Below the pieces are notes generated by a model that was not told the origin of the DNA, did not search any database, and was given only the letters and a program-made list of their open reading frames with translations. The translations under genes and the position numbers were made by a program. Below, piece after piece: positions 10,561-22,648 of a DNA stretch of 64,000 nt (positions are counted from its first letter, which is position 1; each line of letters begins with the position of its first letter). Location of the stretch: the NCBI GenBank assembly GCA_002189035.1, contig CM007991.1, forward strand, positions 4,216,001 through 4,280,000. Reading direction: 5' to 3'. This stretch comes from Utricularia gibba (taxonomy: Eukaryota > Streptophyta > Magnoliopsida > Lamiales > Lentibulariaceae).

Positions 10561-13300
10561 AAATATCCAATCTTTTGAAATAAAATGTTCCTGCTTTTGA
10601 ACACTACATTGGCAAACATATAAAATCATGAGAAAAAACATTTCATAGATGACTTAAGGTTGACTTGATCAATTACATTTGAGCTAAATTTGATTATTTT
10701 AAAATTTCTTGTATTAAGTAGTTTCTTGTGTTGAATTGTTATTGTACTTTCAAATAATAAATAATGAATTTAATTAATTTAGAAATAGACAAATATTAAT
10801 TATTAAAAATCAAATGTCTAGATAAAAATTTAGAATTGAATTGAAGTATGATATGCAATATTTAAAGTTAAATTTTAATTAATGTAAATATGACATGAAA
10901 GAGAAGATGATACACAAAAAATGGTTGATTAGAAATGTGGATGTTCTTAATTAATGATGACCTGACACACCTTATTTCGATACTTTTGATTCATCTTTTC
11001 ACAAAATGCAATTGTTTCTCCTTGTTGTCATCTTAAATCAAAGTTGTTAGTTGTATTTTTTTTTTCTCAAAATATGTTTTAATTTTCTTGATATTAAATG
11101 TAAAAATAAGTAATTTCTATCAAAATAGTTGATTTTAAAAAATGTGAATATGCTTTATAAAATATGTATCATATATATGATAATAAATTTATAATTATAT
11201 TTATATAAAATATTATCATATTAATTTTTTTTCATAAGAAATTGAAAAATATTATCAAAATCTTCATAGTTCAAAAAATAATTTTTTATATACCGACACT
11301 TAAATATTTATAATAAACCAAAATGAACGTATATGGTGTCTAATTTGGGCTTCACAAATGAACCGAAAACCCAGGGTATCTGAGCCTGGGTGGGCACTGG
11401 GCTAGCCGTTGACGAAGGGGGGAGGAGTGGGCCCAGTTATTGGAAGGCCTTGAAACATAGCGCACGTGGGATGCGGAGATCCCCGCACGTGGAAATATCG
11501 AACCATAAAGACAAATTACTAATCATTTTATTAAAAGCTTTTAGACGTTCTATACAACTAAGCTCTCTTTGGAACAGCTTCTGAAAAATTAAAAAGCTTA
11601 GATTTTTCAGTTTATTAAAAATAATAAATATTTATAATTTTTTAAATTTTTTGAAGCATAAGTCATTTATATCTAGTAACAAAATTGAGTTTGAAACGTT
11701 TCAAACAGGGATTAATTTATTTGAATTTAATAAATTTCAAAGAAATTAATTTTTTTATATAGTATTTAATTAGTAGGTAAAATATTTTATCATAAAAGAA
11801 GCCGGAATGTAGATTTAAATAAACTTTTTTCATTATATTAAATAAAAATATCCTAATTGCGAATTTTTTATACGCACGAAGCATAATATACTTTATAATT
11901 ATTATATTAAACTCTTTCAATTTCATCCACCAAACACACTGATTGTTATAGCTTGGCTGGTATACATAATAGAAACAGCACATACGTAGGCGTGTAGTTT
12001 GATAACTAAAATCTGAAAAGAATCGCCTAAAATATGAAATTCCATCCATTTCATATATAAAACAAAATAATAAATGTGGGGGGGCAAACCCCACGCACGG
12101 ACAGCTTGGACTCGCTCACTGCCCCCCTGTCAGGCCAGTTGTCCATTTTCGAAACCAATCCCCTTCGGCCCATTAAGCTGTGCAGCGTGTCGACGGTCCA
12201 CTTTGATGACACAGGTAGACCCCCTCTCTCTCCCTCGTGTCGACGTGTCCGATAATTCACTACCAAATGCCCACATTACATTCATGAACGAAGACAGACG
12301 CATGTGGCAGATTAACCCTTAATCATGGGTATATGTACGGCCACTAATTTCAATCCAATTAATCTTGTCTTTTTTCAAAAAAATAAAAGAATATTGTTGT
12401 TTGGTTGGTGTCGTAATGGAATCTTATGAAGTGCGGATGCTTTAACAAAAAACGATAAAGTAGATTAGGTGGGGATGATGAGCAGACGCCCGGGCCCCAC
12501 TCTGGAGTGTGGACTATTTTTATTAATATTATTATCAATGAATATGGACAATAAAAGAAACAAGATATTACATTATTTATTTCCATCCTCAATGATAAAG
12601 TGTATATTTTAAGTAAGTACACGTGTTACGGCACACACACATGATACATGTTAGACGTGTACTTGACCTCATCTGTTGTGCCATTTTTATTATCACATGA
12701 AATTAAATGTCGGGACAATTTTAAGCGTGGGGTGTTCCCGTTCATATATTATTATGTTTTAAAGCGTGGGATTAGGTAGATCCATATAATATATGAATTT
12801 ATATATGAATATGAAGATAATTAACTCATAATATTTAATACAAAGGTAGTTTATGGAAAAAATTACAAGCAAAATACCTCAAGTTTAAATCAATATAAAA
12901 AATTTAATACTCAATTTTTAAAATTTCAAAACAAAACATTTCGAGTTATCAAAACTATACAACGAATAATCAATATTTTTTAAAAAATTGAATGGGCGTA
13001 AACCGACTATAATTTGAGACCTCATTTTAGAGCTTTTTACATTTGCATATAGAGTTTAATGAATCAAATGATAATTCTATTAAAGTTATATTACGTTTAT
13101 GTCTAATGATTTTTAGCGTTCAGTAAAGATAAAACTATTAGAGAAAAAGGAATAGAAATTAGGGATACTAATTATAATAATATATTGTTATAATGGTATT
13201 AGGATCAAAATTGATTAAATATATAATTTAATCAATACTCAAAGGAAATGGAGATGGTGGACTGGGCCCACGTTCAAGAAACAATACTCAAAGGACGGGG
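10561..13300. other. Intergenic region
   Basis: AT-rich, with a few GC-richer islands (about 11,360-11,480 and 12,070-12,300). ORFs here have no family features. I see no gene. Confidence 0.5.
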
Positions 13301-14606
13301 GCCCACATGTCGGTCTAATGGTGACCCCGTCGGCCCGTGGGTTGATGGTGACGCGTGGGCCACTGCACCTGTCTCCTTCCAGCTTCAGCGCAAACAACTG
13401 GGATATTTAATACCATGACGCGCTCGACCTTACAGAGCAGGGTGATGCAATGCTTCAGTTTGATGTTACTTTCCCATACCGCCCCCCCGCCCCTTGTCCG
13501 TATCGCAGCGGAATTGGACTGGAGAAGACGACTCAAGGGTAGTGTAATTCATTCGATCCACAGTGATTGATACATGCCCTCCAAGGCGGGGGTTGGTGAG
13601 GTGATGGAAGTGCAGGCGGATGAATGGGAGAGGGGATCTAGCCAAAATCTGAACCCAATTATTGATAATGATGAAGCGACATATCCCCATCATTGATCAT
13701 TATTTTACTCTTGTTTTGTTTGTTCCTGCTTTTCACCACTCCGGCGACTTTGAGATGAAGCATCGCTTTCTCGCATTTCAGCACCCGTAACTGCTTCGTC
13801 TTCATTTGAGGGTGGTTTTGGTGGCGTTATGTAGTGGGAGAGATATGAAATGGATTTTGACTAAAATGAGCCGCTGGGGTCGGGATTGAGAAACATCAGT
13901 GGCCAAAGTGATAAATTTGTTGATGCAGATGATCCACGAAATGGGAACAGGTGGGCGCACCTCCAGCACGTGTCGTGGGCTTCTTCTGCGCCCCTTTCCC
14001 TGATTGCACGCTGTCGAGATAATAAGCGCGGCAAGCCGATTCGCAATCTCGAAAAACCAGAATGAATGAATTGATTGATTGCATTCGCAATGGCAATGGC
14101 AATGGCGGAGCTGTGTAGGAGAAGGTAAAGTCGGAAAGTCTGTTCTGGAATACAATACTAATATTATTATGGGTTTTGTGGGCTGGAATCCATTTGTCAA
14201 TTCATGAACAGAGTTTCGATGGGTTAGTTTAGTGTCTCATGGGTTTGATTTATCTCTGCTCCCCATCTCTGTTCTTCTGTATACTTGTTTTTCAGAGATT
14301 TATGGCTATTCTATTGCATGCCCATGTCAAAATTAGGTGCAAAGTTGGACCGAACTGAACGCGATTTTCACGGAGTGGTTGATTTTCTGGAATTTCGATC
14401 CAGTTCCGGTTCCTGGCAGAAATCTGGATTCACAATTTGCTGTTAACCTTCTCCTGCAAAGCAAATTCTGTCTTCTCTTCAGATATCCAAAGCTGGCTGT
14501 CGAGATTCTGCAGAAATCTTTATTTGCGGCTGGTGTTTGTATTCTGTAACAAGAATATTTTTCATCGTTTGTTTCTGAACTGCGAACTCGTCTTCTGGTG
14601 CTTAAT
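13301..14606. other. Upstream region of the NPH3-family gene
   Basis: Mixed composition, with a GC-rich part at 13,300-13,600 and short direct repeats such as aatggcaatggcaatggc near 14,090. It probably contains the promoter and leader of the downstream gene. No protein-coding signature was found. Confidence 0.45.
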
Positions 14607-16708
14607 ATGAAGTTCATGAAACTTGGGTCTCGCCCTGATACTTTTTATACATCAGAATCCGTGAGGTACTACAGTTTGTTCCTTCACAAACTTGGTGAAT
14701 ATGAGGTTTCGAAAATTATTAAAGGCTTTTGTTTCGGATTTTCAGGTCCATCGCCTCTGAAGTTTCAAGTGATCTTATGATTCTAGTTAAAGGGACCAGA
14801 TATTTACTCCACAAGGTAAAACCAGTGACCCCTTTTTTTCACCGGGAAGGTGAAATTTTGAGGATGTTGTGTGATGTATATTTTGTGTAATGCAGTTCCC
14901 CCTGCTTTCCAAGTCCCTGCGTTTGCAAAAGTTGTGTGCAGAAACCCCTGAAACCTCAAAAGTGCCAAGAATTCAACTCCCTGACTTCCCTGGAGATGAT
15001 GATAGCGCATTTGAGCTTTGTGCTAAGTTCTGCTACGGCATCACAATCACACTCAGTGCACAGAATTTCGTTTTGGTTCGTAGTGCCGCAGAGTATCTGC
15101 AAATGACTGAAGAAGTTGACAGGGGAAACTTGATCTATAAGATGGAAGTATTCTTCACTTCTTGCATTCTTCACGGTTGGAAGGATTCTATTGTAACCTT
15201 ACAGACAACCAAGGCGCTGCCTGTGTGGTCCGAGGAATTGGGCATAACCGCTCGATGCATTGATGCTATTGCTTCTAAGGTATCCGCTCACCCTACCAGG
15301 GTGAGGTTATCACGCAGCCATTCATCAAGAGGAAGAGGCGATGATGAACTGTGTAATGGATCAGAGAACCATAGACATACTTCTAAAGGAGGCAAGGGAT
15401 GGTGGGCTGAAGATTTAGCAGAATTAGCTACAGATCTTTACTGGAGAACAATGGTGGTTATCAAATCCTCTGGGAAGGTTTCTTCTGATCTCATTGGCGA
15501 TGCATTGAGAGTCTACGCTTCTCGTTGGCTTTCGAATGCCACCAAATACTTGAATTCTTGCCAGGAAGCTAAATCTAGCCATGGCGTGGATTCACCAGAG
15601 AATGCAACCTCGAAGTATAGGCTGCTGCTGGAGTCGATTGTTAGCTTGCTCCCAGCTGAGAAAGGCCAAGTTGCGTGTAGTTTTCTGCTAAAGCTGCTGA
15701 AAGCAGCCAACTTGCTGAATGCTTCTTCTTCATCAAAAGCAGAAATTGCAGCCAGAATTGGACTTCAGTTGGATGAGGCTTCAGTCAGTGATCTGCTAAT
15801 CCCCCGTTTCATCTCACCTTCCCCAAGCAGCAACACGGTATATGATGTGGATGCTGTGTTGACGATGCTGAATCAGTTCATGTCACAAAGACAGAGCCCG
15901 CCATCCAGTCCCCGTGGAATCAAAAGCGAAATCAATCGAACGCGGTCTCGATCAGCGGAGGATGTAGATGTGATGCTTCAGGAGAGCAGAAGATCTTCCT
16001 CTGCATCACATGGCTCCAAGATCAAGGTGGCCAAGATCATCGATCGCTATCTCCAGAGAGTAGCCGTGGATAAGAATCTTGCACTCTCAAAGTTCTTAGC
16101 CATCGCGAATGCTATACCCGAATTCGCTAGACTCAACCACGATGATCTGTACAAGGCCATCGATATCTTCCTCAAGGTTGATCATCTCTTCTCACCTGAG
16201 ACACCCTCTTTTTGATTCAATAATGCTGATGGATTCTTACACGCAGGTGCACCCAGAACTCGACAAGAACGAAAAGAAGCGCCTCTGCCGCAATCTCGAC
16301 TGCAAGAAGCTGTCCATGGAGGCATGTATGCATGCCGCGCAAAACGAAATGCTCCCTCTTAGAGTGGTGGTCCAAGTCCTCTTCCTGGAGCAATCGCGAG
16401 CTGCAGTGGCTGGCACTCAAGTAACAGAGCTACCGAACAAGATCAAAGCTATTTTAGCCACCCAGGAGGCTCGGAACCATTCCAAAACCGCGGCTTCCGG
16501 CTGCGCCACCGGAAGCATCCGACAGGAGGACCAGCTGAGCACCGCCTCGAGCATCAGCCCCACCAAGTCGAATGTCTCGACGTTGAAGATGAAACTGGAA
16601 GAAGCAGAAGAAATGGATCTGGATGAACCGTTGAGTTTCAGTGCAGCTCCAACAAGGAGGCCTAAGGGAATGTTGAGAATGTTGTGGTCAATCAACAGGA
16701 AAAAATAA
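14607..16708 (+). CDS. BTB/POZ NPH3/RPT2-family protein
   Basis: Plant-specific NPH3/RPT2 protein, a presumed substrate adaptor of CUL3 ubiquitin ligases in phototropin- or auxin-linked signalling at the plasma membrane. CDS is join(14607..14665,14746..14815,14896..16176,16247..16708), 623 residues, all GT-AG. The start [17 protein letters not shown] is the family's usual N-terminus. The BTB part covers roughly 28-120 ([20 protein letters not shown]). The NPH3 domain begins at [15 protein letters not shown] (from 212) and includes [13 protein letters not shown] and the conserved KIIDRYLQ stretch. The exon 3/4 join restores the conserved DIFLKVHPELDK and [11 protein letters not shown]. The C-terminus is rich in Ser, Thr and Lys. 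The closest NPH3 subclade was not determined. Confidence 0.95.
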
Positions 16709-18738
16709 TGAGAAGAACACAAAGAAACGTTCTCGGTCAATGAAGCTCCCCTTCATTTCTTTTACCTGACTAACTAAGTTATTTTTCCCTTTTGATCAAA
16801 GTACACACAAAAAGGGGGACTTGCATTTCTGCACTCTCCTAATGGGCCGGTCCATAAGCTATATAGGCCCGGCCCAATATTGATCAACGCTACACAAGTA
16901 TTTATTGGGCCCCTCAAGATCTTGGTCTACGAAATGAGCCAACCCTAATTCCAAGCCCGTGTTGCTTTTAGTGTATTTTCCGACTATCACTTTCCAACCC
17001 TTCAAAATAATAATAATAAAAAGGAGGCATGGGGACAAGTGGCGGTTACATCTTTTCAAACGATTTTCTGGTTATGCAGGTTCATGAAAATAAGAAATGC
17101 TTTTTATTTTTTGAATATAACTCACCAATAATAAAAATGGTTGGTGTTCAAAACATTGTCCGTACGTATGTATGGGGGTTGACTTTGATGGGGGTACAAT
17201 TAACCAGGAAGGATCCTTGCAGGCAAAGAGGGTAATTAGGAGCATTTAGTCGGGATTAAAGTGTCATTAATTGGATGCAACTGATGTTATTTTATGCACA
17301 TTGCTATGCCTCCCTATCCCCTGTTTGACATTTTTCACATGCCATGCCTATTGGGGTAACCAGCTCCACCACAAAGTCAAGCAAGCCATTTTGGTTGGGA
17401 ATCGGGATCATCTTCTTCCACCTCCAACAACACACCAGACGAGGCCAGCAATCCACATCTTCGGATGCATTCCCACCCGGCCAAATCGTCTCCCTTTTTG
17501 TCTAGTGGAAGCTACTAAAATCCCACAAGAGAAGAAGGAAACCCGCAATTATTGTTGGGTCCTGAGCATGAATAATTTGATTAGGGTTGTGTGTGTCCAT
17601 GTGCATCGCACCCTAACTATAAGCTCCTCCTGGTTTCAATATAATAAAAGGAAAATGAAACCCTAGTAACCTTGTAGTATTGTAAGACTTTGATATCTAA
17701 GTTGATATGTTTTATGTTTAATATATACATGATTTGTAAAAAATTTTACATAACCCATCTCGTCATGTTTTTCAAGAATGTTTTCTCATGTAAATCTTCC
17801 TAATCAAATGAATTTTATTTCCTTTTACATGTTCAGCATATATCATAATAAAACTCTCTATGTATTTGAATTAAAATACTAATAATTCAAATGTATTATT
17901 GATCAAATGGGAACATAATTGACTGGACATAGTTGCCATTTGGGTGTGTAGATGGTGGATGAAAGAATTTTGGGATGGGTGGTGGTAGGTCGGAAAACTC
18001 TCCCGGTTCTTCAACTTGTTGGCAGCTGCACCAGAAGGAAGGCGCCCTAGATGCATCCTACGCAACGCCTCCATAATTCTCACATGGGACGAGGGGCTGG
18101 CTTCCCATGTGACCAACGCATCATTCGAATAAATATCCCTCATAAACTCTACCCCCACGGCGCGCCTGCAAAGCCGCTGCTGGCGTTGCTTTTGTGGTGC
18201 GCCAGGTTCAGACAACCCGCACGTGTGTTCCTTTGTTTGTTTCATCGTGGGGGCTGTGCTGTGCTGGGGGTCGGATCGGAGGAGTCACTGTGTGTATGGG
18301 TAGTACGTGTTGGGTGAATACATTACTGCAATCTCCGATCATCATTAAAAACTATGGGGTTAATGAAGACAGCTATCTATATCGAGGTACAATTATTGAT
18401 CAATTACACCCTCCATTACATAAACTTGGTTTCGAGGTCAGCAGCTTCCTTCGTCGCATTAATGAAGGAAGGAGGCATCATCATCATCCATCCATCTCCC
18501 CAATACCTTACCTTCTTCAGGTTCCGGTCAAGCCGGAGAAGAGAGGGTTTTTCAAGAACCAGACACAACGCACAGGGTGGTTTATAAGGATAGATGTTGG
18601 GTGGACTCTTCTTATGGGCTAAAATCCCATTAGATTTTAACTTTAGTACGGATGTCGATCGATAAAAGGCAATAATTACTACAGAACATCCTCAAAAGGC
18701 TAAAGTTTTACTGTAGCATCTGGACTAGTGACAACTTT
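16709..18738. other. Convergent intergenic region
   Basis: Lies between the 3' ends of the NPH3 gene and the ERF gene. The first 100-200 bases are likely 3' untranslated DNA. Frames at 17,271-17,666, 17,871-18,245 and 18,194-18,622 lack domains, start context or conserved composition, so I do not call genes. Confidence 0.5.
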
Positions 18739-19728
18739 CTAGACGTTCTGTGCTTTGGCTGCAAGAAGATTGAGAGCTTCTTGGTAATGGAATATATCGC
18801 CCAAGAACCCGTTTGTCGTTGCGACAGGGACAACGTCGTCGTTGTCCGATGGTTGGTTGATGGCAACTAAACTTTCCAGGGTTTGAAACTGTGGATGTGA
18901 TGGAAATCTGTGATGGTGATCAATCGGTAACCCTAAAAAGACGTCCTTGCAACCTCTGCCCTCGATATTCCGGTCTTCCATCGCCGCATGCTGCCGCGGC
19001 GCGTCTGGTTTTAACTTGGCCTCTGTCCTGGGGGTTGGGAAGAATGGGTTGAGTACTTCTTGTAGCAGCCCCGAGCCTGATATTTCCGTTGGGAAAAAAC
19101 TCATCATCGTTTCCGTGTGATCCGCCACGGGATCGACGCCTTTGACGGACCCGGTAGGAAATTTGGCGGCGGCGATGGCGACGAAATCGTTCTGATGCGC
19201 GGGCATGATGTCCGGTAATTGCAGATTTACAGAAGAGGGAGCTTCCGGGAATTTCGAGGTAGGCGAGTTGAAGTAGTCGCGGAGGAAAAGCATGTCGAGG
19301 GAGGGAAAACTAGGGTTTCCGAGGGAAGGAGAAGAAGTGGCGCCGAGAAAGGACGGCTGAGATTGGTTCCGGTGCCCAAAGGGATGGATGAGACTTTCCT
19401 GAGGAGGATTAGGGTAGACGAAGTTAGTCCTCGCCTTGACGCCACGCATGGCACGTGCGGCGCAGTCGTAAGCGCAGGCGGCTTCCTCCGCCGTATCAAA
19501 GGTCCCGAGCCATCGTCGTTCTTTAGACTGGGGATCGCGTATCTCAGCCGCGTAGCGTCCCCACGGACGACGGCGCACCCCTCTGTATCGCATGGCTCCG
19601 ACTCCTGTACCGGTGGTCGTGTTGATGGGCCTCTTGGTGGCAGCACAGCGCTTAGGGACGGCGGTGGCCAGCGGCGGATAGGGATCGGCGGAGAGGGTAT
19701 CGTTGAGTCTCCTCAGGGCTTCTTCCAT
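18739..19728 (-). CDS. ESR2: AP2/ERF transcription factor, ESR/DORNROESCHEN type
   Basis: An intronless, 329-residue nuclear DNA-binding protein. The start was set at [10 protein letters not shown] (19728) because relatives begin MEEA; an in-frame Met six codons upstream is less likely. One AP2/ERF domain spans about 47-106 ([18 protein letters not shown], then [16 protein letters not shown]). Family features outside the domain are LFLRDYFN (148-155) and [14 protein letters not shown] (217-230), the latter resembling the ESR motif of DRN/DRNL proteins. In Arabidopsis those genes act in shoot meristem and organ founder-cell identity; the same role here is an inference. The choice between ESR1 and ESR2 orthology is open. 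Confidence 0.9.
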   Translation of the reverse strand: MEEALRRLNDTLSADPYPPLATAVPKRCAATKRPINTTTGTGVGAMRYRGVRRRPWGRYAAEIRDPQSKERRWLGTFDTAEEAACAYDCAARAMRGVKARTNFVYPNPPQESLIHPFGHRNQSQPSFLGATSSPSLGNPSFPSLDMLFLRDYFNSPTSKFPEAPSSVNLQLPDIMPAHQNDFVAIAAAKFPTGSVKGVDPVADHTETMMSFFPTEISGSGLLQEVLNPFFPTPRTEAKLKPDAPRQHAAMEDRNIEGRGCKDVFLGLPIDHHHRFPSHPQFQTLESLVAINQPSDNDDVVPVATTNGFLGDIFHYQEALNLLAAKAQNV

Positions 19729-19803
19729 GGACAGACAAACAAACAAATGATTGGGTGAAGCAGGTGCAGGATGATGCGATGATGAAACCCCTTCCTCGGG
19801 GAG

Positions 19804-19811
19804 TATTTATA
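19804..19811 (-). promoter_or_regulatory. TATA box of the ESR-like gene
   Basis: TATAAATA on the minus strand, 76 nt before the ATG at 19728, with a cytosine-rich stretch between. The spacing suits a leader of about 45 nt. Confidence 0.6.
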
Positions 19812-21604
19812 GTGGCGAAATTCTCCCCATCTGCGCACCGACACCCACCCACGTCCTTCTCCCCCCCTACCCAGGAATGACAACAACCCATCAAAATTTT
19901 ATAATTAAAATTCAATTCCAAGATTGAGATTTCAGACTAAGAATGTGATCAACGTGTTAATCCCTCCCATCATCCCCCAGCCAGCCTCTTTAGTATTTAC
20001 AGGATTAATCGAAAGCCCCCAGTTCAGTTCCACGGGAGAGCGTGCGCATGGTGTGCACTCATTTAAAGAAACCCGGAGTTGGAGTGGGTAACCCGACGGA
20101 GAAGAAGGCCCACGCCCACACCACAAGAGGGAAGAGGGGAGGGATTTAAGGTGTCGGGGGGCAGCGCGGGTTCCCAGAAACGCTTCTTCATCATTACACT
20201 GGCGGCGCTCAGATGTTGTCGCCGGCCTGTCCCGTTTTGAGTATCGGAACCGGACAGAACCCAGTCGAATCGGAATTCCTGCCTCCGCCCATCTCCATAC
20301 CACCCCACATTTGCAACCTCACTAACATCAACAGTTCGAATGATCCGACAGTTACCAATTCGGAAGTCGAACTTTTTTAAAAAACTAAACACAGTAACAT
20401 TTTATCTTATACACTAATACCAAAATTTATACAAAAAATGATTATTTTTCACATAGAGTAAGTTAATATGATTATAACAGTAGTATATTTACTTTTCAAA
20501 ATCATCCTCCCGAAAGCTACGCCATCATCCTCGCCCCGAGATTGACTTCTAGACTCATTAACTAATTAATCCCCTACACTAGACTCCTCAATTAGGCACC
20601 AGGCCCAACTCTCCACTCTCCTCCCTACAAAAAAACTCTCTTATGTGATATTGCACCCACAAAAATGGAATGGAATGGAAAAGTATCACAAAGGGATGTC
20701 ATTGAACATTAAAAGGAGCATTACCATTCTCAGCTATTTGGAATCAAAAAATAAATTGAATGTTAATCATGTGTACTTTATAAATAACAAATATATTTGT
20801 ATTAATTCATTAGAATTGTGTATTTATGTTAAAGAAAAGGGGGGAATATAGTTCAACCGAATTTGAGGTGTGACATTTAATAAAGGAGGGTCCCACTCTA
20901 ACGGGGGAGTTAATGAGCTAATAATGTAATTAAGGTCCTAATGATGACCCGCTACCCTCATTAAAGAGGCTGGGGGGCGACATCAGTTCCAAGTGGGCGT
21001 GCCCCTGCCCCTGCCGCCTGCATCCGAGGATGGGTCGACTTCCGATCGTCCACGTCAGGGGCGTCGTTGGGATGGGATGGAATGGAATGGATGGTTTGCG
21101 GATTCCTACACGACAAACAGACAAGTAACCGCTGCTGTAATTGGGAGTTTCGTTTGCATAAGCAGAGGTGGTGGGTGTTAAGACAGGAGGAGGAGTTAAG
21201 GTTAAGAAGACAAAACATCTGGCAGTGAATAGTAAGCATCTATCCCTCAGGAGGAAAGGCTGCGACCGCTTTAGGACCAGCTTTCGCACCCGTGCATGTC
21301 CATGGACATGGGCCATGGGCATGGGCCACCACCGCATTAAATCAATCACATTCCATGCCCTTTTGATCCTCTCTTTGGTTTTTCAACAGTCTCCGCTTCT
21401 TCTGCTACCTTGTAGTGATGACTGATGATGAGGATAACACCCATTTCATTTCATGACGCTGTCTGTGTTGGCAGATTATCTGGTTAGGATGTGAATATGG
21501 AAGAATGAGTCCAGGACATGGCGAAGGAAAACCCCAGTTTTGAGATGGGAGAGCACTGTAGTCTGTGGATGTCTTCAATTTCGTGATCACGCGCGATCGC
21601 CATC

Positions 21605-21620
21605 GGATCGGATCCGATCC
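21605..21620. repeat. Perfect 16-bp palindrome
   Basis: ggatcggatccgatcc is its own reverse complement. It lies within the intergenic region; no function is shown. Confidence 0.9.
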
Positions 21621-21812
21621 ACTTAACTGTCGTGACGCAGAAAGGCAGGCAGCAAAAGAACCTATGCTCTGTGTGTGCAGAGATAGAGATACTTGAATTG
21701 ATAAATCATGCTGCTGCGGGTACCGTCTTGTCGGGTTCGTGTCTTAGCCATTAACGTAACGTTGCTTTTTTGTAAGAAAAGAAAACCAAAACCAAGAGAG
21801 AAAAAAAAGAGC

Positions 21813-21831
21813 GAGAGAGAGAGAGAGAGAG
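21813..21831 (+). repeat. GA microsatellite
   Basis: About nine GA units. Such runs occur in plant promoters and leaders, but no gene starts nearby on this strand. Confidence 0.9.
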
Positions 21832-22648
21832 CCAGAAAACAAGACGCACGACTTGATGTTTGGCGCAGTGAAGATATGGAATCATTTAATTTGAGTTTTT
21901 CTGGAAATCAGACAAAGGGATCTGCAGCATCTTTGTCCCTAGACGACACAGACACCCACCCGTCGAGCTGAGCTGAGCCTCTGCTTTTTCTTCGCCCAGA
22001 TGGCGGCTGGCCCCTCCTCCTCCCCCTTCCCGTTGACTTTCCATCAACTTTTCACACATTTTCTTTTAAAACGCTATACTCCAAATTCATTTCGGAAGGA
22101 GAAAGAGATGGTTCGTCGGCGATGTGCATCTCCTTGTTGTAGAATATGGATACCAGCAGCTTGACCAGACTCTGTGCCGTTGGAGGTTTTCTGAGATCTG
22201 GAATCATGTTTCTTTCAAATAAGAAGTCAAATCGGTTTAGGTTTTTTCTCGTCGGGGGTTGAAGATGAGACAGACAGGCGTGGAGGAAGAGCATGTTACT
22301 TGTCGAGGCTTTTCTACACATTTGGCGCAGAGCAGAGAGAGTTATTATACCCCTACCCCCGTGCAGTCCTACTGCTGCCCCCTCTTCTCCAAACATCACG
22401 TTACTAACTCCCTCCCATCGTGTAATAAACAAATGAAGCACATGGGAGTACAGACAGACCAGACCCACTGGACATGTAGACCTACACACACAAAACTGTG
22501 CTTTGTCTTGCTGCTGGGCTTCTGCCCTGCCCTGCCCTGCCCTTTGCATGTAAGTGGGTCAGTTCTCACGCAGATTATGGCCCGGACGTTCAGATGCAGA
22601 AACATGGTGTGATAGCCCCATCGATTGAAGAAATTGGAGGGATCATGC

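Larger units (their letters stand above)
19812..22648. other. Intergenic region between ERF and glycosyltransferase genes
   Basis: Upstream DNA of the ERF gene on the left and 3' flank of the glycosyltransferase gene on the right. Composition is relatively GC-rich, producing many chance ORFs on both strands (for example 20,930-21,349 and 22,052-22,549). Contains a GA microsatellite and a perfect palindrome, listed separately. No gene supported. Confidence 0.5.

Noticed and set aside
17271-18622. Frames of 124-142 codons between NPH3 and ERF genes
   Set aside because: They have Cys/His/Pro-biased, low-order sequence without motifs, and none has a matching promoter or splice structure.
19219-19758. 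179-codon plus-strand frame
   Set aside because: Antisense of the AP2/ERF gene.
22052-22549. 165-codon minus-strand frame downstream of the glycosyltransferase
   Set aside because: No domain or conserved text. It lies where the 3' untranslated region and flank are expected, in GC-richer DNA prone to chance frames.
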